Assembly: GCA_950295325.1 (NCBI GenBank)
Contig: OX485807.1
Span: forward strand, 42,686,440-42,750,439
DNA length: 64,000 nucleotides
DNA from: Polytrichum commune
Lineage: Eukaryota; Streptophyta; Polytrichopsida; Polytrichales; Polytrichaceae
Reading direction: 5' to 3'
The notes under the pieces are model-generated. The model saw only the letters and a list, made by a program, of their open reading frames with translations. It ran no database searches and was not told the origin of the DNA. The stretch's first letter is position 1; each line of letters starts with the position of its first letter. Shown one piece after another: positions 60,018 to 64,000 of the stretch. Both the position numbers and the translations under genes were made by a program.

Positions 60018-60326
60018 TACACTAAATAGGATATTGAGTGTTTGATTATATTTAATGTTGTTACCACCCTACCTTGCTCAACACTAATTTTCAATTTTTT
60101 GACAATAAGTGTTAGATGATATGTTGGAATTCTCCTTTTATCATTGTTAATTTTTTTTTCATATCCTTATTAATGCTAAATTCAAACGTGTAACTTCCAC
60201 TGTTACCATAGTTCATATTTAGTGTTTGAGTTTACATTTAATGTCACTTACTTTCATAGGGTTATTGACATTTAGTGCATGCATTCGTAATTAGTGTATC
60301 AAACACTAAACATCCTTTTTAGTGTA
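60018..60326. mobile_element. MITE 'TACACTAAA' family, 309 bp, uninterrupted
   Basis: The left end TACACTAAATAGGATATTGA and the inverted right end TACACTAAAAAGGATGTTTA both continue 'gtgtttgat', giving about 25 of 29 matching positions. It is the intact counterpart of 46025-46484. Confidence 0.75.
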
Positions 60327-60329
60327 GTT

Positions 60330-61620
60330 GCCTTTCGTAACTATAGTTGTTTGCGATTTGACTTGTCAAATAATGTAGTTAACTATAGTTGTTCTAAATT
60401 TGGTCTACCAAAAAATCCAGTTGACTATAGTTATATCTAGTTAATTAAAGTTGAATCCAACGGAATTATGTTGTAGTGTTGTAGTGTCACTAGTTAACTA
60501 TAGCTACTCCCTAAAATGTATTGAATAAAATCTAGTCATCTTTAGTTATTGTGGTGTGCAATTGTTGAGGTTGGTAGGACTTGCTAATAGAAATGGAAGC
60601 TTGCAAGCGCCATTGACTAATGTTACATGTAGTATGTTATTGCACAAAATATGTATATATATTTTTAGCTCCTTTCAATTGCTACACATGAAGTTCAATG
60701 TAATTAAGCGCACTATCTTGTTTACTTGCAGACCTTAATTTGCAAAGTGAATTCTTGTGGTCTTCCTCTGCGTCATAAAATTTATCACCTCTCAACTTTT
60801 TTGTGTGTGGTCAATAAGCGATATTGGTGTTGGGTTTATTCAATTATTTTGAAAGCAAGTGCAGTTGTGAGCATGTCAAATGGGTGATTTAGCCCATGAC
60901 AACACGATGATGTTGTCTTTTAGGTGCCATTTTGAGGTCAATAAGTGATATTGGTGTTGATAACAAATGGACTTACAATTTAAGTGATCATTTGATGGTA
61001 GATTCAAACACTCTCATTGCGTTGGCTTATATGATGTATAGCTTGGATATGAATACCTATAAACTTCATCCAAACAACGAAAAAGTCCTTACGACTTTAC
61101 ATACTATAAAAATTAGATTTCATACATTACACACATGAAAAGGGTTAAGTTTTCTCTCTTGCACAAATACCATATACTTATCCCAAGGCTTTTACTCATT
61201 GACCTTCTTTTTGTTTGTCCGTATCTTGGGCTTATTTTCCCCCCACACTCAAATCTATGCCATAAGTTTCACTACAAAAGTTTGTATATAGGGGTTTCTT
61301 AGGAGACCCCATAAATGCACATGATTCAAGAAATTTAGGAAGTGTGCATTGTCCAAGCTTATTTTAGGAATCGAGTTGCCACCCCCCCCCGCCAAAGACA
61401 TTCTAGGCTCAATAGTTAATGTAATTGGGAGGGTCTACGTGTTTACTTAGACAAAGTTCAAGAATCCTCACTTTGACCTCTTATAATTTTTGCATCTCAA
61501 CTTTGATTATGAAACTTGAAGTAACAATGTGTGTGCATCACATTGCTAACTAAATAATTCAACATGATGTAATGGTCAAAATTGTCTATGGAGGTGGAAG
61601 TGCCCACAATAGGGCCACAT
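60330..61620. other. Intergenic, no gene recognised
   Basis: 'aactatagttgt' is repeated several times near 60350-60500, a short degenerate repeat. A run of ten C lies near 61381. No supported exon was seen. Confidence 0.5.
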
Positions 61621-61631
61621 ACATTAGTTAG

Positions 61632-62453
61632 AATGGGTTCACAGTAGGGTCCAAAACCAAAGAAACTCCAAAATCAAGCAATCATACTAGTCGAGAGATA
61701 TTTTTTGGACCCAAGGAGTTTACACTAGGATCCGCGTCTAAGATACGAAAAAAATTGTAGTGACTCTAATGTGGCATCACTTTCCAAAAGTGAAATCTAT
61801 AATAGAGGCGCCTATTCTTGATGAGGACCCCATTGGCAATCTATAGGGTGTTGGAATTTCAATCAATTTGGTACTATTTTCGATTAGGCTGGGACTAAAT
61901 TTGATCAAGCTGGGACCAATTGTGCCAAGACATGTGTCTGGTTCTGAGCGAGGAGGAATGAGCGGTTATGGCATACTCTAGGCATTGGTGATATGTTCAG
62001 GCCAACTTTTGGCTTCAAAAATTCACAATAATTTCAATTTAAGGAATGAATTACCAAAAAATTGCAATCCTCATGATTTCTATCTTCCTACACGGGAAAA
62101 CTTTGCAACACCTTATACTTCTCCAAATCTAGTGGAAAATCTCTTAAGTGGTTGGTTATGGGTGCTTCTACTCTATGTAGGAGGGGTGTTTTGGTCTGGT
62201 CGAGGTCCAAGAAACTTGGAGTCCAAAACACCTCTTAGATGGACCATACTTTCGGACTCAAGATTGGACCCAAGCTTGAAGATTAGTTTCTCAAACTAGG
62301 AGTATTTTCTCTAGTGGGGATTGCTAAGATTTACGAGAACGTGATGCTACATTAGTGCCACTTCATTTTTCATACCTTAGACTTGGACCCTAATTGTGTA
62401 TATCTTGGGTCCAAAGTTTGGCTAACGACCAATAGGATCTCTCAAATTTGAAG
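61632..62453. mobile_element. Foldback-family copy carrying a nested MITE
   Basis: The left part (61632-61790: 'ggttcacagtagggtcc', 'accaaagaaactccaaaatc', 'ttggacccaaggagtttaca', 'gtggcatcactt') and the right part (62240-62453: 'ttggacccaagcttgaagat', 'gtttctcaaact', 'ttgggtccaaagtttgg', 'accaataggat') match the two arms of 18085-18538. The middle is replaced by the MITE at 61797-62175. Confidence 0.65.
61797..62175. mobile_element. MITE, 'TAGAGGC(G/A)CC' family, copy 2 (nested)
   Basis: It starts ATAATAGAGGCGCCTATTC and ends 'ggttatgggtgcttctactc', aligning over its length with 26651-27016. It lies inside a foldback-family element, so it is probably the younger of the two. Confidence 0.7.
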
Positions 62454-62459
62454 CATCTA

Positions 62460-63595
62460 TGGGGAAGATGTTGTAGGCGAGGTAACCCGGCTACAGATTG
62501 TAGCAAGGCGTCCTCATGCTACCTATTGAGTCAAGGCAGTGACGAGGTTGTAGCATGAGGAACCCTACTACAACCTGTAGCAAGGGTGACATGTGTATGA
62601 TATTGGACGTAATGACGAACATGTCGTGAGGATAGCCTGCTACATTCTATAATTGTTATGCTTGTGTCCAATGAGATTCGAGATGGTTAGCGCTACAATC
62701 TTGGGGCCAAGTGTAACCTCATCCTTAAGGTATGTGGGTGTTAAAGTGCCTCATTTCTCTTTTTCTCCATCTTTTATTGATCTTATTTACATCTTCAATT
62801 GTGTTGCATTAGCAAATCTATGTTGTATTATTATAAAAAGCTACATTGAGAATCAAACATCTCCTTAATTTAATTAGAATTATATGAAGTGTGTTGTAGG
62901 TTTGTTAATTCCTCAACTGATTACATAGGTCCTCCCAATTATGTTTGCTATTGAGTGTAGAGTAGTTAATACAATTTGAAGACATAGTCTAGTCTCTTTT
63001 GAACATGTGTCTTCATGGTGTCTGTTCTTCAATCCTTACCTAATCCCACACCAAACGACTATAAGGTAGCAACACCTTAAACCAAGAAGTTTGGTATTTG
63101 GCATACATGTGGTAGCCGTATGAACCAATTTTTTTAAAAAAAATCTCACATTAAAAAAATTCACACATAGGAAAAATAAAAGATCATGAGTAAAATGGGA
63201 TTTAGAATATATATGGATTTATGTATGAATTTTGGACAATTTCAAACTTCCAATATGACGTACACTAGATTGTGAAACTACACAAATATGCTGATTGGAA
63301 AACATGGACTACAAACATTCAAAGTTGTGATTGTTGTGTTGTTGCTTATGTTGTTGTTGTTTGATGTTTTTGTCCCCACCAATGCATATCCCTTATTATT
63401 TTTGGACAAGTGGTTTGTCCCATTATATTTAAATGTCAGACAATCTTATAATTCTATTTCCAATATTGAAATAAATACAACTTTTTGAAGTGAAAACTGT
63501 GTTGTCACCCAAAACCGTTAGGGGGGACTGGAAGTCACTTAGTGAACGTTCTTGTAATCAAATATGCACTTATTATGCAAGATTTAAGGGTGTTG
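62460..63595. other. Intergenic, no gene recognised
   Basis: A copy of the 'agtctagtctcttttgaacatgtgt' dispersed repeat lies near 62986-63060. 'tgtagcatgagga' and 'tgtagcaagg' recur near 62500-62640 as short repeats. No supported exon was seen. Confidence 0.5.
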
Positions 63596-63602
63596 GCTTT
63601 AG

Positions 63603-63932
63603 CATGAGTTTCCATGTAGGCTGCTCGCCCACTAGATTCTAGATAAAGTGGTTGGAGGTGTTCTCATGTAGATAAAGAGAAGCGAGCAACCGACCACATT
63701 CTAGTTGCCTACTAGAATGTGGAGGGTTGTGGCCATAGGCTGCTAGTCTACTTCCATGCGCCCACTAAACAATTGAAATTGAAATATTTGGTTGGTGCAT
63801 ACGAACCCTAAATACTTTAAATAGAAATAGTTTGTTGGCACATATTAACACTACCCCACCAAATTCCATCTACATTTTGTCCTTATTCCCACTAGAATCT
63901 CATGGGCGAGCGGCCTACATGGAAACTCACCC
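63603..63932. mobile_element. Tourist-like MITE, 'GGTTTCCATGT' family, 330 bp
   Basis: The left arm GCATGAGTTTCCATGTAGGC and the inverted right arm GGGTGAGTTTCCATGTAGGC continue with '(t/c)gctcgccca' on both sides, about 40 bp in all. Flanks are TTA and ATA, an imperfect duplication. The inner 'ccccaccaaattccatctac' block is inverted relative to 59580-59869. Confidence 0.7.
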
Positions 63933-64000
63933 ATAGTACCCTCTACCTTAGGAGTCAAGTAAAGAAAAGTAACCACAAACAACACTTGCATACAATACAT

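Overview
This window looks like nuclear DNA from a land plant, most likely a flowering plant. It is AT-rich, its genes have GT-AG introns, and most of the sequence is short dispersed repeats. The recognisable genes fit a photosynthetic plant: a sulfolipid synthase, a xyloglucan galactosyltransferase-type GT47 enzyme, a plant MBD4-like DNA glycosylase and a COX6b subunit. I cannot name the species. No bacterial, organellar or viral gene block was seen.

Layout. 1-12 kb has no recognised gene. It holds a 2-kb element with pogo-like ends and an internal 180-bp tandem repeat, a 260-bp element with 40-bp inverted ends, and two adjacent Tourist-like MITEs. 12.3-14.5 kb is a two-exon GT47 gene (+) with a SINE-like insertion in its intron. 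14.5-29.7 kb is repeat territory: foldback elements, Tourist-like MITEs, a three-copy tandem repeat and a faint copia remnant. 29.7-30.1 kb is a degenerate ARF-type GTPase exon. 31.6-34.6 kb is MBD4-like (-, five exons). It is divergent from COX6b at 36.5-38.8 kb (+, five exons), and the 1.8-kb interval between them holds a three-copy 232-bp tandem repeat. 38.8-51.7 kb is repeat-rich, with a pogo-like MITE, a Tourist-like MITE, a MITE split by a SINE-like insertion, and a short fragment that looks like the tail of a retroelement protein. 53.6-58.3 kb is SQD2 (+, twelve coding exons), preceded by a probable 5'-UTR intron carrying an eight-copy 85-bp minisatellite. 58.4-64 kb is again MITE territory.

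The four genes have unrelated jobs: cell-wall xyloglucan decoration, repair of G:T/G:U mismatches, mitochondrial complex IV, and plastid sulfolipid synthesis. I see no functional cluster. The most informative structure outside the genes is the mobile-element record. Several insertions have intact inverted ends and 2-3 bp target duplications. Two SINE-like insertions have perfect 15-bp duplications, and one of these sits inside a MITE whose uninterrupted relative is also in the window. All exon joins were made by eye from splice motifs, phase and remembered family sequence; no alignment was run.
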